Positions 41,493-50,050 of a stretch of DNA of 64,000 bases are shown here, in pieces. This stretch comes from Peribacillus asahii (GTDB lineage: Bacteria > Bacillota > Bacilli > Bacillales > DSM-1321), in assembly GCF_003570725.1 (NCBI RefSeq), contig NZ_QWVS01000018.1, positions 124,001-188,000 of the forward strand, in the 5' to 3' direction. How positions within the stretch are numbered: the first letter of the stretch is position 1; each line of letters opens with the position of its first letter. Made by a program: the position numbers and the translations under genes. Under the pieces are notes generated by a model. That model was given only the letters and a program-made list of their open reading frames with translations. It did no database searches and was not told the origin of the DNA.

Positions 41493-42146
41493 TCATTTTT
41501 TATAAAAGATCTCTGTTCTTTGTGTAAGAGATTGCTCATTATGTGCTTCCTTGGTCTGTTGAGAAGCTTGTTTATAGGTAAGCCAATCTTCGCGATGATT
41601 AATATTAATAAACACTGAATCCTCATTAGAGAAGGGGATCGTTTGTACACGAATTTGGTCTAAAAATAAGCGGATTTTTCTTTCGTTTCGATCTACTAAT
41701 TGTTTCATCGTAACGAGGCTTCGGCGATGGTATAAAGCCAACAGCGGATGGATTTGATCAGCTTGAACAGGGACAATGGCGTCATACTCACTATCCTTAG
41801 TTAAACGAATCATATATTCAACAAAAGCAGAATGTACAAAAGGAATATCACATGATAGGACAAAAAACCAGTCAGCATCAGCTATGCTGGATAAGGCTTG
41901 ATACATAGCGAATAATGGACCTTGATAAGCATTTGTATCATGTTCAATAATAAACTCCACATCATTTCGTTTGAAAGAAGGAAATAAATCATCATTAGTG
42001 ACAATAACAATAGGAGAAAGAGAATGGGCCTTGAGTGCATCGACACTATGTTCATAAAAGCATTTGCCCTTATAGGTTTCAAACATTTTTGGTTTACCGT
42101 AACGTGAGGACTTACCCCCAGCTAAAATGACACCTGCTATTTTCAT
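41493..42146 (-). CDS. mobA: Molybdenum cofactor guanylyltransferase MobA
   Basis: A 217-residue nucleotidyltransferase. The N-terminal GVILAGGKSSRYGKPKM (about residues 5-21) is the GTP-binding signature; FFVLSCDIPFV carries the metal-binding aspartate and DAIVPVQADQIHPLLALYHR follows. The family C-terminus FININHREDW is present. It joins GMP to molybdopterin to form the dinucleotide cofactor of formate dehydrogenase. ATG 42146 overlaps the moaB stop (ATGA), so translation is coupled. Confidence 0.94.
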   Translation of the reverse strand: MKIAGVILAGGKSSRYGKPKMFETYKGKCFYEHSVDALKAHSLSPIVIVTNDDLFPSFKRNDVEFIIEHDTNAYQGPLFAMYQALSSIADADWFFVLSCDIPFVHSAFVEYMIRLTKDSEYDAIVPVQADQIHPLLALYHRRSLVTMKQLVDRNERKIRLFLDQIRVQTIPFSNEDSVFININHREDWLTYKQASQQTKEAHNEQSLTQRTEIFYKK

Positions 42147-42637
42147 TGTCGGTTTAATTCCTCCACGAAATGTTGACATGTCGGTAAAATTAACTTGTTC
42201 ATGGCGAGCCTCACTGCATTTGTGGAACCAGGAAGAGCATAAATGGCTTTCCCATCGAGACTTCCAGCTACGGCTCTGCTGAACATCGATTTAGGACCGA
42301 TTTCTATGTAACTTAAAGAGCGAAACAGTTCTCCAAACCCTTGCATTTCTTTATCAAGAAGATTAGAAACAGCTTCATATGTAACATCGCGAGGCGTAAA
42401 GCCTGTTCCTCCAGTAATAATAATCATCTGAATCAGTGGATTTTTACACCAGTCTTGAATGGTAGAAGTAATCAATGACAATTCATCTTTTACAATTTGA
42501 TAGTCATGTACAGTGTGCTGTTGTTCTGTTAAAAGGTTAGAAATTTCTTTTCCGCTTGTATCATTCTCTTTTGTCCTTGTATCACTGACCGTTAATACGG
42601 CTGAACAAACAGAGGTGGATGGATTATGACGATGCAT
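42143..42637 (-). CDS. moaB: Molybdopterin adenylyltransferase MoaB/MogA
   Basis: A 164-residue MoaB-type protein. AVLTVSDTRTKENDTSG at the N-terminus, MIIITGGTGFTPRDVTYEAV and YALPGSTNAVRLAMNKLILP are the family hallmarks. It adenylates molybdopterin before molybdenum insertion by MoeA. ATG 42637 follows AAGGAGAG; the longer frame from 42769 adds an unrelated hydrophobic leader and has no binding site. It is co-transcribed with mobA. Confidence 0.93.
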   Translation of the reverse strand: MHRHNPSTSVCSAVLTVSDTRTKENDTSGKEISNLLTEQQHTVHDYQIVKDELSLITSTIQDWCKNPLIQMIIITGGTGFTPRDVTYEAVSNLLDKEMQGFGELFRSLSYIEIGPKSMFSRAVAGSLDGKAIYALPGSTNAVRLAMNKLILPTCQHFVEELNRQ

Positions 42638-42773
42638 TGTTTTTGCACTCTCCTTTATAAGGAAGATAGAAAGTTTTGTATCAATATAGTAACACAGTAC
42701 GGTGTAACTTGTTAATGAACCTACCAATAGATAGGCAAGAGGGAGAGCATTAATGTTTGATTTTTTCAATAGG

Positions 42774-42849
42774 TTGTATCCAATTTTTGTGTGTTTTTAA
42801 GGTTTACGCGATGTAATAAACATGATAATATGTAAATTGTATCCAATTT
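42774..42849 (+). promoter_or_regulatory. Two direct copies of TTGTATCCAATTT before the GntR gene
   Basis: The 13-base sequence occurs at 42774-42786 and 42837-42849, a spacing of 63 bases. Its core ATTG-TATC-CAAT is an inverted repeat at the second copy. The second copy ends 18 bases before the regulator start codon. Autoregulation by the FCD-type GntR protein is the likely role. Confidence 0.6.
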
Positions 42850-42867
42850 AATGCGAGGTGGATTTCT

Positions 42868-43539
42868 TTGCTAGAAAGTAAAAAGAAAGATAAGTCCACA
42901 GTTGTTAATGAAGTGACCAAAAAGCTGAGACAGGCTATTTTAGTAGGAGAACTGAAAGAAGGAGATCGGCTTATTCAGGAAGAGTGGGCAGAGCGGTTAA
43001 ATGTCAGCCGGATGCCGATTCGAGAAGCGTTAACGCGGTTACAAATGGAAGGACTTGTTGAAATGGTTCCGCATAAAGGAGCAGTCGTCACGCCTATTAC
43101 ACGGGATCATATTGAAGAAATCTATGATACTCGTGCTATGCTAGAGGGCTTAGCCATTGAGAAGTCATTGCCATTTTTAACTGAACAGGATAAAAATGAC
43201 TTGGAAGAGATTCTATTGCAAATGGAAGGAATTGAACTATGCGATGAAACGAATGAGCAGTACATTCAATTGAATGCATTGTTTCATGAGACGCTTAGGA
43301 AAGGGTGTCCGTGGTTACGGGTTCATAAAATGGTTGAAACGCTTGGCATTTCACCGATTGCACCTAATCTATTAATCGATTATCACAAAGAAACGCAACG
43401 TGAACATCGATTGATTTACGAAGCTGTACGACGCGGAGACCCAAAAGAGCTACGGGCTGCAGTGGAGTATCATATTTTACGAACGAAAAATAATTTAATT
43501 GAATATATGGAGAGGTTGAATAGTACAAAGCCAGAATAA
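42868..43539 (+). CDS. GntR-family regulator (FCD effector domain)
   Basis: A 223-residue repressor-type protein. The winged helix (residues 12-75) includes RLNVSRMPIREALTRLQMEGLVEMVPHKGA in two halves, typical of the FadR subfamily. The FCD effector domain (about 80-215) contains EIYDTRAMLEGLAIE and HREHRLIYEAVRRGD-like metal-site histidines. The start is TTG 42868 behind GAGGTGG. The gene abuts lhgO, so it probably controls 2-hydroxyacid oxidation; the repeats upstream are its likely operators. Confidence 0.9.
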   Translation: MLESKKKDKSTVVNEVTKKLRQAILVGELKEGDRLIQEEWAERLNVSRMPIREALTRLQMEGLVEMVPHKGAVVTPITRDHIEEIYDTRAMLEGLAIEKSLPFLTEQDKNDLEEILLQMEGIELCDETNEQYIQLNALFHETLRKGCPWLRVHKMVETLGISPIAPNLLIDYHKETQREHRLIYEAVRRGDPKELRAAVEYHILRTKNNLIEYMERLNSTKPE

Positions 43540-43554
43540 ATGGGGGTATTGACT

Positions 43555-44766
43555 ATGTATGATTTTGCAATTGTAGGTGGCGGTATTGTTGGTTTATCAA
43601 CAGGAATGGCTATTTATGAGAGGTTTCCAAATTCGAAGGTGATTGTTATTGAGAAGGAATCAGCTGTAGCAGAACATCAAACAGGTCATAACAGTGGTGT
43701 CATTCACTCTGGGATCTATTATCAACCAGGAAGTTTTAAAGCAAGGTTCGCGAGACAGGGAAGTCAATCTATGACGAAATTTTGCCAGACTCATGGAATT
43801 CAACATGATATTTGTGGGAAAGTGATTGTTGCGACAAAAGAGGAGGAATTACCCCTGCTTGATAATTTATATAAACGTGGTCTGGAAAATAAATTAAACA
43901 TTCAAAAAATTTCTATCGATGAATTAAAAGAAATTGAACCACATGTAAATGGACTGAGTGCGATTCGTGTGCCTCAGGCAGGTATTGTGAATTATCGACA
44001 AGTCAGCGAAAAATTTGCTGATATTATTCGTGAACAAGGGGGAGAGATTCAACTTAATACAAAAGTAGAAAAAATCCATGAGGAATCGGACAATGTAACG
44101 ATTGAAACGAGCCGCGGTACATTTAAAGCGCGGATGGTGGTCAATTGCGCTGGCCTCCATAGTGATCGCGTGGCAGCGGCAGCTGGCTACAAAACAGATA
44201 TGAAAATTGTACCGTTTCGTGGAGAATATTATAAATTAAAGCCAGAAAAACGATATCTTGTCAAAAATTTAATTTATCCTGTACCCAACCCTAAATTTCC
44301 GTTTCTGGGTGTGCATTTTACAAGGATGATTAGTGGAGAAGTAGACGCTGGACCCAATGCAGTGCTTAGTTTTAAACGTGAAGGCTATAAAAAAACAGAT
44401 TTTAATGCGAGAGATTTAGCTGAGGTACTTCGCTACGGCGGGTTCTGGAAGTTAGCCAGTAAGTTCATGAAGGAAGGGATGGATGAATATGTTCGCTCCT
44501 TTAGTAAAAAGCAATTTACAAAGAGCTTACAAGAATTGATTCCTGAAATTCAAGAAGAGGATTTAATCCCAGCACCCGCGGGTGTCCGTGCCCAGGCTTT
44601 AAGGGATGATGGAAATATGGTAGACGACTTCCATATTATTGTGGGGAAACGTACGATTCACGTATGTAACGCGCCATCACCTGCTGCGACAGCTTCAATT
44701 GAAATTGGAAAAGAAGTGGTCAGTCGTATTCCAAATCAGTCTCATTTACTTCAAGCTATTTTATAA
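43555..44766 (+). CDS. lhgO: L-2-hydroxyglutarate oxidase LhgO
   Basis: A 403-residue FAD-dependent oxidoreductase. FAD binds at AIVGGGIVGLSTGMAIYE (about residues 4-21). The family segments TGHNSGVIHSGIYYQPGS, VVNCAGLHSDRVAA, VPFRGEYYKL and PAPAGVRAQAL are all present. It oxidises L-2-hydroxyglutarate to 2-oxoglutarate, probably feeding electrons to the quinone pool. ATG 43555 is preferred: a GGGGG block stands eight bases upstream, whereas ATG 43540 has none. It follows the GntR gene by 15 bases. Confidence 0.92.
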   Translation: MYDFAIVGGGIVGLSTGMAIYERFPNSKVIVIEKESAVAEHQTGHNSGVIHSGIYYQPGSFKARFARQGSQSMTKFCQTHGIQHDICGKVIVATKEEELPLLDNLYKRGLENKLNIQKISIDELKEIEPHVNGLSAIRVPQAGIVNYRQVSEKFADIIREQGGEIQLNTKVEKIHEESDNVTIETSRGTFKARMVVNCAGLHSDRVAAAAGYKTDMKIVPFRGEYYKLKPEKRYLVKNLIYPVPNPKFPFLGVHFTRMISGEVDAGPNAVLSFKREGYKKTDFNARDLAEVLRYGGFWKLASKFMKEGMDEYVRSFSKKQFTKSLQELIPEIQEEDLIPAPAGVRAQALRDDGNMVDDFHIIVGKRTIHVCNAPSPAATASIEIGKEVVSRIPNQSHLLQAIL

Positions 44767-44798
44767 ATCTAATAATTGTGTACAATTCCCCATTGAAT

Positions 44799-44836
44799 CC
44801 ATCCCAATTACTAACCGATTGGATGGATTTTTTTAT
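44799..44836 (+). terminator. Terminator after lhgO
   Basis: CCATCCCAAT pairs with ATTGGATGG (one bulge), followed by ATTTTTTTATT. Confidence 0.8.
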
Positions 44837-44977
44837 TGGTTATGTTTTTGAAAGTGCATTCCGTTATCTTGTTTTATTTGTTAATTAGCTAACTTTTTTA
44901 AATTAAGTTTAAAATGAATAGTATTATAATGAGACAATACTATAATAGAAAAAATATAATAAAGGAATGATAAAGTC

Positions 44978-45144
44978 ATGCAAAAACCAATGATGTATGA
45001 ACTTCGTAAGTCCATGAGTATTTTAAACAGTTAGGTGCGAATGTAGCTTTTCATACTTACCCGGAAGGTCATACTGTATCTCAGCAAAATTATCAAGACT
45101 TTATGCAATGGTTACATCATGAATTAGGAAATAAGGAGGAATAA
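44978..45144 (+). pseudogene. Internally deleted esterase/phospholipase-family gene
   Basis: An ATG at 44978 behind AAAGGA opens an 18-codon frame that stops early. From about 45016 another frame gives a clear alpha/beta-hydrolase C-terminus (QLGANVAFHTYPEGHTVS, then a tail ending HHELGNKEE), where the GH-T histidine would be catalytic. It stops two bases before the dioxygenase start. Most of the enzyme, including the nucleophile serine, is missing. In relatives a carboxylesterase gene of this type often precedes a dioxygenase, so this looks like the collapsed first gene of a two-gene operon. Confidence 0.65.
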
Positions 45145-45146
45145 AT

Positions 45147-45929
45147 ATGTTCCCATCTTTTTTTATCGCTCACGGGGCACCGTTATTAGCGATTGAGGAT
45201 AATGAGTATACACAATTTGTACAGCAACTAGGCCGTACATTACCGAGACCGAAAGCTGTTGTTTTATTTTCAGCGCATTGGGAGGCTTTGGTGCAAAGGG
45301 TAAGCCAAGTAGACGAATATGAAACAATCTATGATTTCGGTGGTTTTCCTGAAGCGTTATATCGTATTCAATATCCTGCAAAAGGAAACGACCAGCTTTC
45401 AGAGGAAATTAAAGAACTGCTTACGGATCATGGTATATCCTATGAAGTAGAAACAAGCCGTGGATTAGATCATGGGGCTTGGGTTGTCCTTAGAATGCTT
45501 TACCCAGATGCTGATATACCGGTCATTTCTATGTCTGTTAATCCACATCTTTCACCAGAGGAGCAATATAAAGTTGGTCACTCTCTGTCTGCATTGAGAG
45601 AAAAAGATATTTTAATTATTGGGAGTGGAGGTACCGTACATAATTTAGGAATGGTGAATATGGCGGGAGAAAATCAAATTGATCAATGGGCTCTCGATTT
45701 CGACAAGTGGCTGGAAGAGCATTTGAATAATTGGGATGTTGAGTCTCTTTTTCAGTATCACTCGTTAGCCCCATCAGCAAAGTTGGCCGTACCGTTGTAT
45801 GGCAGTGAACACTTTATTCCGCTTTTTTATGCGATGGGGGCAGCCCATAATCAACAAAAAGCTACATTACTTCATCGAAGCTATCGTTATGGAAATTTGA
45901 GTCATAGTGTATGGCAGTTTGGCGAGTGA
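45147..45929 (+). CDS. LigB/DODA-type extradiol dioxygenase-family protein
   Basis: A 260-residue class III extradiol dioxygenase homologue (YgiD/DODA type). Metal-ligand candidates are H9 in FIAHGAPLLA and H44 in FSAHWEA; further signatures are RGLDHGAWVVLRMLYPDA, IPVISMSVNP and GSGGTVHNLG. The family opens catechol-type rings such as DOPA or has related activities. GGAGG precedes ATG 45147, within the end of the esterase remnant. The natural substrate is unknown; detoxification of catechols or quinones is a fair inference from B. subtilis relatives. Confidence 0.88.
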   Translation: MFPSFFIAHGAPLLAIEDNEYTQFVQQLGRTLPRPKAVVLFSAHWEALVQRVSQVDEYETIYDFGGFPEALYRIQYPAKGNDQLSEEIKELLTDHGISYEVETSRGLDHGAWVVLRMLYPDADIPVISMSVNPHLSPEEQYKVGHSLSALREKDILIIGSGGTVHNLGMVNMAGENQIDQWALDFDKWLEEHLNNWDVESLFQYHSLAPSAKLAVPLYGSEHFIPLFYAMGAAHNQQKATLLHRSYRYGNLSHSVWQFGE

Positions 45930-46240
45930 TTGAAGAGAATGTTATATAAAATGAAACTTCCATCAGTGAGGGGCGTACTGCCCGTTAAGTATGGGATAAA
46001 CTTTGGACGGACTGTCGAGTTTCTCGACAGTCTTTTTAAGTTATTTGTCTCTTTAATATACAGAACAAGTCATTCTAATCTTCCCTCCTGGTTATTATAA
46101 ATAAATACATAAAATGCAAAAATTGACTGTAAATCATTTGTGACTTAAAATGGTGTAAAGGTCATGTTTTTTGAATTTTCAGTTTAATCTTAAGTTTATT
46201 TAAAAAATATAAGCGCTCTATTTAGTGAAGGTGAAACTAT
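45930..46240. other. Gap between the dioxygenase gene and the ligase fragment
   Basis: Apart from the terminator at 46010-46037, these 311 bases are AT-rich and show no gene or convincing promoter. Confidence 0.5.
46010..46037 (+). terminator. Terminator after the dioxygenase gene
   Basis: GACTGTCGAG and CTCGACAGTC form a perfect ten-base stem with a three-base loop, followed by TTTTT. Confidence 0.92.
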
Positions 46241-46579
46241 ATGAAGGAGGAAAAAGACATGATTAAACGTTCTGGACAAAATGTTTCTGCAAACGAGGTG
46301 GAAAGTGTTATTGAAGAACATCCAAGTGTATATGAAGCTGCAGTAATTGGTATTCCTGATAAGATTCGTGATGAAGGGATGAAAGCCTATGTTGTTTTGC
46401 GGAAGAATCACGAATTATTAAAAGAAGAGCTTATGCACTACTGCCGCTTACGATTGGCTAAATTCAAAGTTCCAGATGTTATTGAAATTATTGATGAACT
46501 TCCTCGCACTTCATTCGGAGCAGTTGAAAAGTATGCTCTACAACAAATGCATGCAGAAGAATATAGAGAACTTTTTTAA
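46241..46579 (+). pseudogene. C-terminal fragment of an acyl-CoA ligase (carnitine-CoA-ligase-like)
   Basis: The frame codes for 112 residues that match only the small C-terminal domain of AMP-forming ligases. DMIKRSGQNVSANEVESVIE, DKIRDEGMKAYVVLR and LAKFKVP resemble E. coli CaiC (crotonobetaine/carnitine-CoA ligase), as remembered. The large ATP-binding domain is absent; an in-frame stop lies three codons upstream of the ATG. The catalytic lysine of the G-K motif is Ala here (TSFGAVEKYAL). GAAGGTG upstream might still permit translation, but no adenylation activity is expected. Confidence 0.75.
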
Positions 46580-46604
46580 AGGGAAGTAAGACTAAGGATG
46601 AGGG

Positions 46605-46700
46605 AGCAATGCGGCCGCAGTTGTTATTAAAATTGGAGCTGCTAATTATAATCACACAACTACTAATTCAATTCGAAAAATGTTTAAAAAGCTTGAGTAA
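46605..46700 (+). other. Possible second gene remnant
   Basis: A short frame ends in AAVVIKIGAANYNHTTTNSI and then RKMFKKLE before the stop. The composition is protein-like, yet no start codon or binding site precedes it. It overlaps the left arm of a terminator hairpin. I do not recognise the family. Confidence 0.25.
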
Positions 46701-46719
46701 AGTTTCCTCAAGCTTTTTT
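46686..46719. terminator. Bidirectional terminator
   Basis: AAAAAGCTTGAG pairs with CTCAAGCTTTTTT around a nine-base loop. It can serve the remnants on the left and the small gene on the right. Confidence 0.88.
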
Positions 46720-46752
46720 GATTTAGGATGTTCCTTACCAAAATAGAATGAG

Positions 46753-46911
46753 TTATTCTTCATTCACGCGGTTTTTAAAAGCTTCTTCCGGAATAATATT
46801 TTCAATTGGTTTACCAGGTTCAATATGATTTTTTCCTTCGACTACACTATTTTTAGGGAAGTTCCCAGGGTGTCCTTTTTCTTTATGATTATAATGCTTG
46901 CCTCGACTCAT
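46753..46911 (-). CDS. Small hydrophilic protein, 52 residues
   Basis: A very polar peptide (MSRGKHYNHKEKGHPGNFPK, continuing to PIENIIPEEAFKNRVNEE), rich in Lys, His, Asn and Gly, with no hydrophobic segment. GGAGAG lies at proper spacing before ATG 46911; the longer frame from 46968 only adds a basic leader without a site. Size and composition are reminiscent of small spore-coat or core proteins, but no family is recognised. Confidence 0.6.
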   Translation of the reverse strand: MSRGKHYNHKEKGHPGNFPKNSVVEGKNHIEPGKPIENIIPEEAFKNRVNEE

Positions 46912-47049
46912 ATTATTTCTCTCCTTTCTATGCTTCCTTCCTAGTTTTTCTCGAAAAGCTTTTTTCATGCATGTCTAAGCGAATCAAGAGACAGCCTAGC
47001 CCAAATACTATAGTATAGTCTTACCTGACAATGAAGGAAGGAATGTAGT

Positions 47050-48045
47050 GTGAAGCTTAGTATTCTTGATCAATCTCCAATTTCTGAAGGACTTTCTGCG
47101 AAGGAAGCTTTACAGCAATCGATTCAATTAGCCAAAGCAGGTGAAGCATTTGGTTACACTCGTTATTGGTTGACAGAGCATCATGATTTAGGCGGACTCG
47201 CGAGCTCTGCACCAGAGATTTTGTTAGGAGTGATTGGTGCTCATACGGAAAAAATAAAGCTTGGCAGCGGAGCGCTTTTGCTGCCTTACTATAAACCCTA
47301 TAAAGTGGCAGAAACATTTAATACATTAGCTACGCTTTTTCCGAATCGAATAGACCTTGGAATTGGACGAGCGCCTGGAGGAGCAGCAGAAGCATCAATG
47401 GCGCTAACAAATAACTTTCTTGAAAACGTATGGAAAATGCCGGAGCTAGTTGCTGAATTAATCCAATTTCTTCATGATGATTTTCCTGACTCACATGCAT
47501 TTTCCAACGTAAAACCAGCGCCAGTTCCAGATGTCCCGCCTGAAATATGGATGCTTGGAACGAGTAAAAAAAGTGCCCTGCTTGCAGCTGAAAATGGGGT
47601 AGCTTATGCGTTTGGAGAATTTATGAGTGAAGCGGATGGTCAAGCGAGTATGAAAAGCTATAGAGAGAATTTTAAAAAGTCGCGTATGTCGGCCTCCCCG
47701 AAAACATTGCTCACAGTGACAGCTATTTGTGCGGAAACAGAAGAGAGAGCAAGGGAGCTAGCTTTAAGTTCGTCTATTTGGAAAATTCGGAGCGCCAAAG
47801 GAAAAGGAGCATATATTCCATCTGTTGAAGAAGCAAAGAGAGAAATATTATCTTCCGAAGAAAAACAAGTTAAAAAGCAAATGGAACAAAAAATGTTAAT
47901 CGGCACTCCAGAACAATTACAGGAAAGGTTTCAAGCTCTGCAAAAAGAATATGAAACAGATGAAATAATGATTACTACGACGACACATCGTTTTGAAGAC
48001 AAAATTAATTCCTATCGGTTATTAGCTGAAGCGATTTTATTTTAA
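47050..48045 (+). CDS. Luciferase-like (LLM) flavin-dependent oxidoreductase
   Basis: A 331-residue TIM-barrel monooxygenase of the bacterial luciferase group. KLSILDQSPISEGLSAKEAL and YTRYWLTEHHDLGGLASSAPE are hallmarks of the YceB/YhbW/MsnO8 subgroup; LGSGALLLPYYKPYKVAE and DLGIGRAPGG continue the FMN-binding barrel. It probably uses reduced FMN on a small organic substrate that cannot be named. The start is GTG 47050 with GAAGGAAGG upstream. It is monocistronic and convergent with the FUSC gene. Confidence 0.9.
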   Translation: MKLSILDQSPISEGLSAKEALQQSIQLAKAGEAFGYTRYWLTEHHDLGGLASSAPEILLGVIGAHTEKIKLGSGALLLPYYKPYKVAETFNTLATLFPNRIDLGIGRAPGGAAEASMALTNNFLENVWKMPELVAELIQFLHDDFPDSHAFSNVKPAPVPDVPPEIWMLGTSKKSALLAAENGVAYAFGEFMSEADGQASMKSYRENFKKSRMSASPKTLLTVTAICAETEERARELALSSSIWKIRSAKGKGAYIPSVEEAKREILSSEEKQVKKQMEQKMLIGTPEQLQERFQALQKEYETDEIMITTTTHRFEDKINSYRLLAEAILF

Positions 48046-48067
48046 ATCTAATGAACTAGAATGTTGT

Positions 48068-48102
48068 AAAAAGAGCAGCCCACACTTGGTTCTGCTCTTT
48101 TT
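48068..48102. terminator. Bidirectional terminator between convergent genes
   Basis: AAAAAGAGCAG pairs with CTGCTCTTTTT. The right arm reaches the stop codon of the FUSC gene on the minus strand. Confidence 0.85.
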
Positions 48103-50050
48103 ATACGGGAACTTTTTCATTGATTTGAAGTGATTTTTGCAAGGTTATGATCTCTTGTTGTATGCTTGGAAAACCTTCTATTTCAGGAACCTTTTTTATA
48201 GAAGGTGCCTGTTGTCGATCAGTAGCATTAGCCATCGTTTCAAAAACATAAAGAAATTGGGCCAGTGTTTCATCCGCAAGAATAGGACGCTTGTCCATTC
48301 TTGAACCATTTTCTAGTAAATATCCTAATTGCTCGATGGAGAATATGACTGGCCAATAATATTCCAATGCTTTTTTATTGACTGGAATTTCTCCAGCGGC
48401 TGTATTGTATAATGTTTTTAAGTTAATTAAATTCGTTCGCATTTTCATTCGTTCTCTGCTTTTTCTAGCATTGAAGCCAATGCCTTGATCTGAGAAAAGA
48501 ATGAATAAAAATTGCGCCTGGCTCCGGATTGTTTTCGTTATTAAATGGGGGAGACGGCTAGAAGCAGAACGTCTACCAATCAATAATACTCCAATAAGAC
48601 CAATCACACTTCCGATTAAAATATCAATTAATCTGGCTGAGGCAAAATAAGAAAAGCTAAAGCTGTTTTGACTCGTGCTTTCAGCCATTAGCAAAGCATT
48701 TGGTGTAAAGAATGATGCGGCAAGGCCATAATTTTTTACAATAAATAGCTCTGTAATAAATGTTAACAGCAGGATAAATAAAGCGATGACGAATCCAGTA
48801 GGGTGAGTTGCAAGAATTAAACTGGCAATTAGAATACCTAGAATTGTTCCCAATCCTCTTTGAATTGCACGATGATAGGTAGCGACAATTGTAGAACCGG
48901 ACATAACAGCTACACAGGATAACGGCACCCAATAGGGTCGTGTAAATTCAAACTGATAAGCTATAAGAGCGGCAATAATGGTAACAACACTGAACCGAAC
49001 AGCCGTAATAAAAACAATAGAGTTTTTATCAAGAGCACCGAAAAAAATGGTCTTGAATGACGGTTTGTGCATGCGAATGACTTGATTAATTTTAGATGTC
49101 GGCTCATTGAAGGTAGCATCCGCATCAAATATTTTTGTGAATAATAGGGCCACCTTTTCATCCAATTCTTCAGGCTGAAGAATTTTTTTGAAAGCCTCTT
49201 TCCTCTTATTTTTCTTCTTATCCAGCGAATTGGCAATTTCACGGACGATTTCGCCTAATTCTGACGGCATTTTGAACTTATTTTCTGAAAAATTTTCAAG
49301 TATGTACAAAAACATCGTATTTGCATGACCATTTAATATATACAATCGATTAAATAGATCCGTATTTTTCCAAGGAATATACCCTGCTACAAGTGTTTCT
49401 TCTGCTTCCTTTAAAACGGACATAACCCGATGTCTGGCCTCATTAAAAGTATCTGTACCAACTGAATCGAGAAGTGCTGCCAGTTCTCCATATACTCTTT
49501 TTACTACACTTGTTTCCGGCCCATGGGGGTCAAAGAACCAACCTATTATGGCAATCAGCCATGATAGGGACCCACCGAGAAAAACAAGACCAGCACGTAA
49601 CGGAGCAAGCTCCGGATTAACGGGCATACCGGTTGTCATAGCAAAAACTAAAACGAAAAAGATGGCAGAGGGGCCGATAATTCTTAAAGCTCCAAAAATA
49701 AAAATAGCTGTTGCTCCAATAACTCCCATTAAAATGGCTGTTGCAAATGGATAAGGAGCGGCCAGAGTTCCTAGTGCAGAAGACAAAGTTATGCCAAGTA
49801 CAACAAAAAATAGCTTTTTAGCTCTTTGTGCATAGGGAATATTAAATACGTATAGATAAGTAAATCCCCCCATTCCAGCTAACAATCCATATTCTAAATT
49901 TCCAAATAATAATCCAATCATAACGGGAAGGGATGCCGCTAATCCTGCACAAAAGGCCTTTACCCATGGAAATGGTTTCTTATTAACGATTAAGGCTTGT
50001 TTTATGAGGGAGGGGGATTTGGTAGAGACAGATTTAGGTATTTCGCTCGT
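48101..50050 (-). CDS. FUSC-family membrane protein with a probable ACG start
   Basis: FUSC proteins are candidate exporters of aromatic acids and related compounds. Hydrophobic helices lie at the N-terminus and again in the middle (around the YWVPLSCVAVMSGSTIVATY stretch), with soluble helical regions between and after. The first ATG in frame (49921) would begin inside the first conserved block (IGLLFGNLEYGLLAG). The frame continues upstream with convincing sequence (KKPFPWVKAFCAGLAASLPV), 43 more residues. There AAAGGAG lies exactly eight bases before ACG at 50050; no ATG, GTG or TTG is available. Full length would be 649 residues. Either ACG is used, or the start codon is damaged and the gene is weakly expressed. 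Confidence 0.8.
   Translation of the reverse strand, partial: TSEIPKSVSTKSPSLIKQALIVNKKPFPWVKAFCAGLAASLPVMIGLLFGNLEYGLLAGMGGFTYLYVFNIPYAQRAKKLFFVVLGITLSSALGTLAAPYPFATAILMGVIGATAIFIFGALRIIGPSAIFFVLVFAMTTGMPVNPELAPLRAGLVFLGGSLSWLIAIIGWFFDPHGPETSVVKRVYGELAALLDSVGTDTFNEARHRVMSVLKEAEETLVAGYIPWKNTDLFNRLYILNGHANTMFLYILENFSENKFKMPSELGEIVREIANSLDKKKNKRKEAFKKILQPEELDEKVALLFTKIFDADATFNEPTSKINQVIRMHKPSFKTIFFGALDKNSIVFITAVRFSVVTIIAALIAYQFEFTRPYWVPLSCVAVMSGSTIVATYHRAIQRGLGTILGILIASLILATHPTGFVIALFILLLTFITELFIVKNYGLAASFFTPNALLMAESTSQNSFSFSYFASARLIDILIGSVIGLIGVLLIGRRSASSRLPHLITKTIRSQAQFLFILFSDQGIGFNARKSRERMKMRTNLINLKTLYNTAAGEIPVNKKALEYYWPVIFSIEQLGYLLENGSRMDKRPILADETLAQFLYVFETMANATDRQQAPSIKKVPEIEGFPSIQQEIITLQKSLQINEKVPV

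Noticed and set aside
46196-46411. 71-residue minus-strand frame opposite the ligase fragment
   Set aside because: Shadow of the ligase-domain homology on the plus strand.
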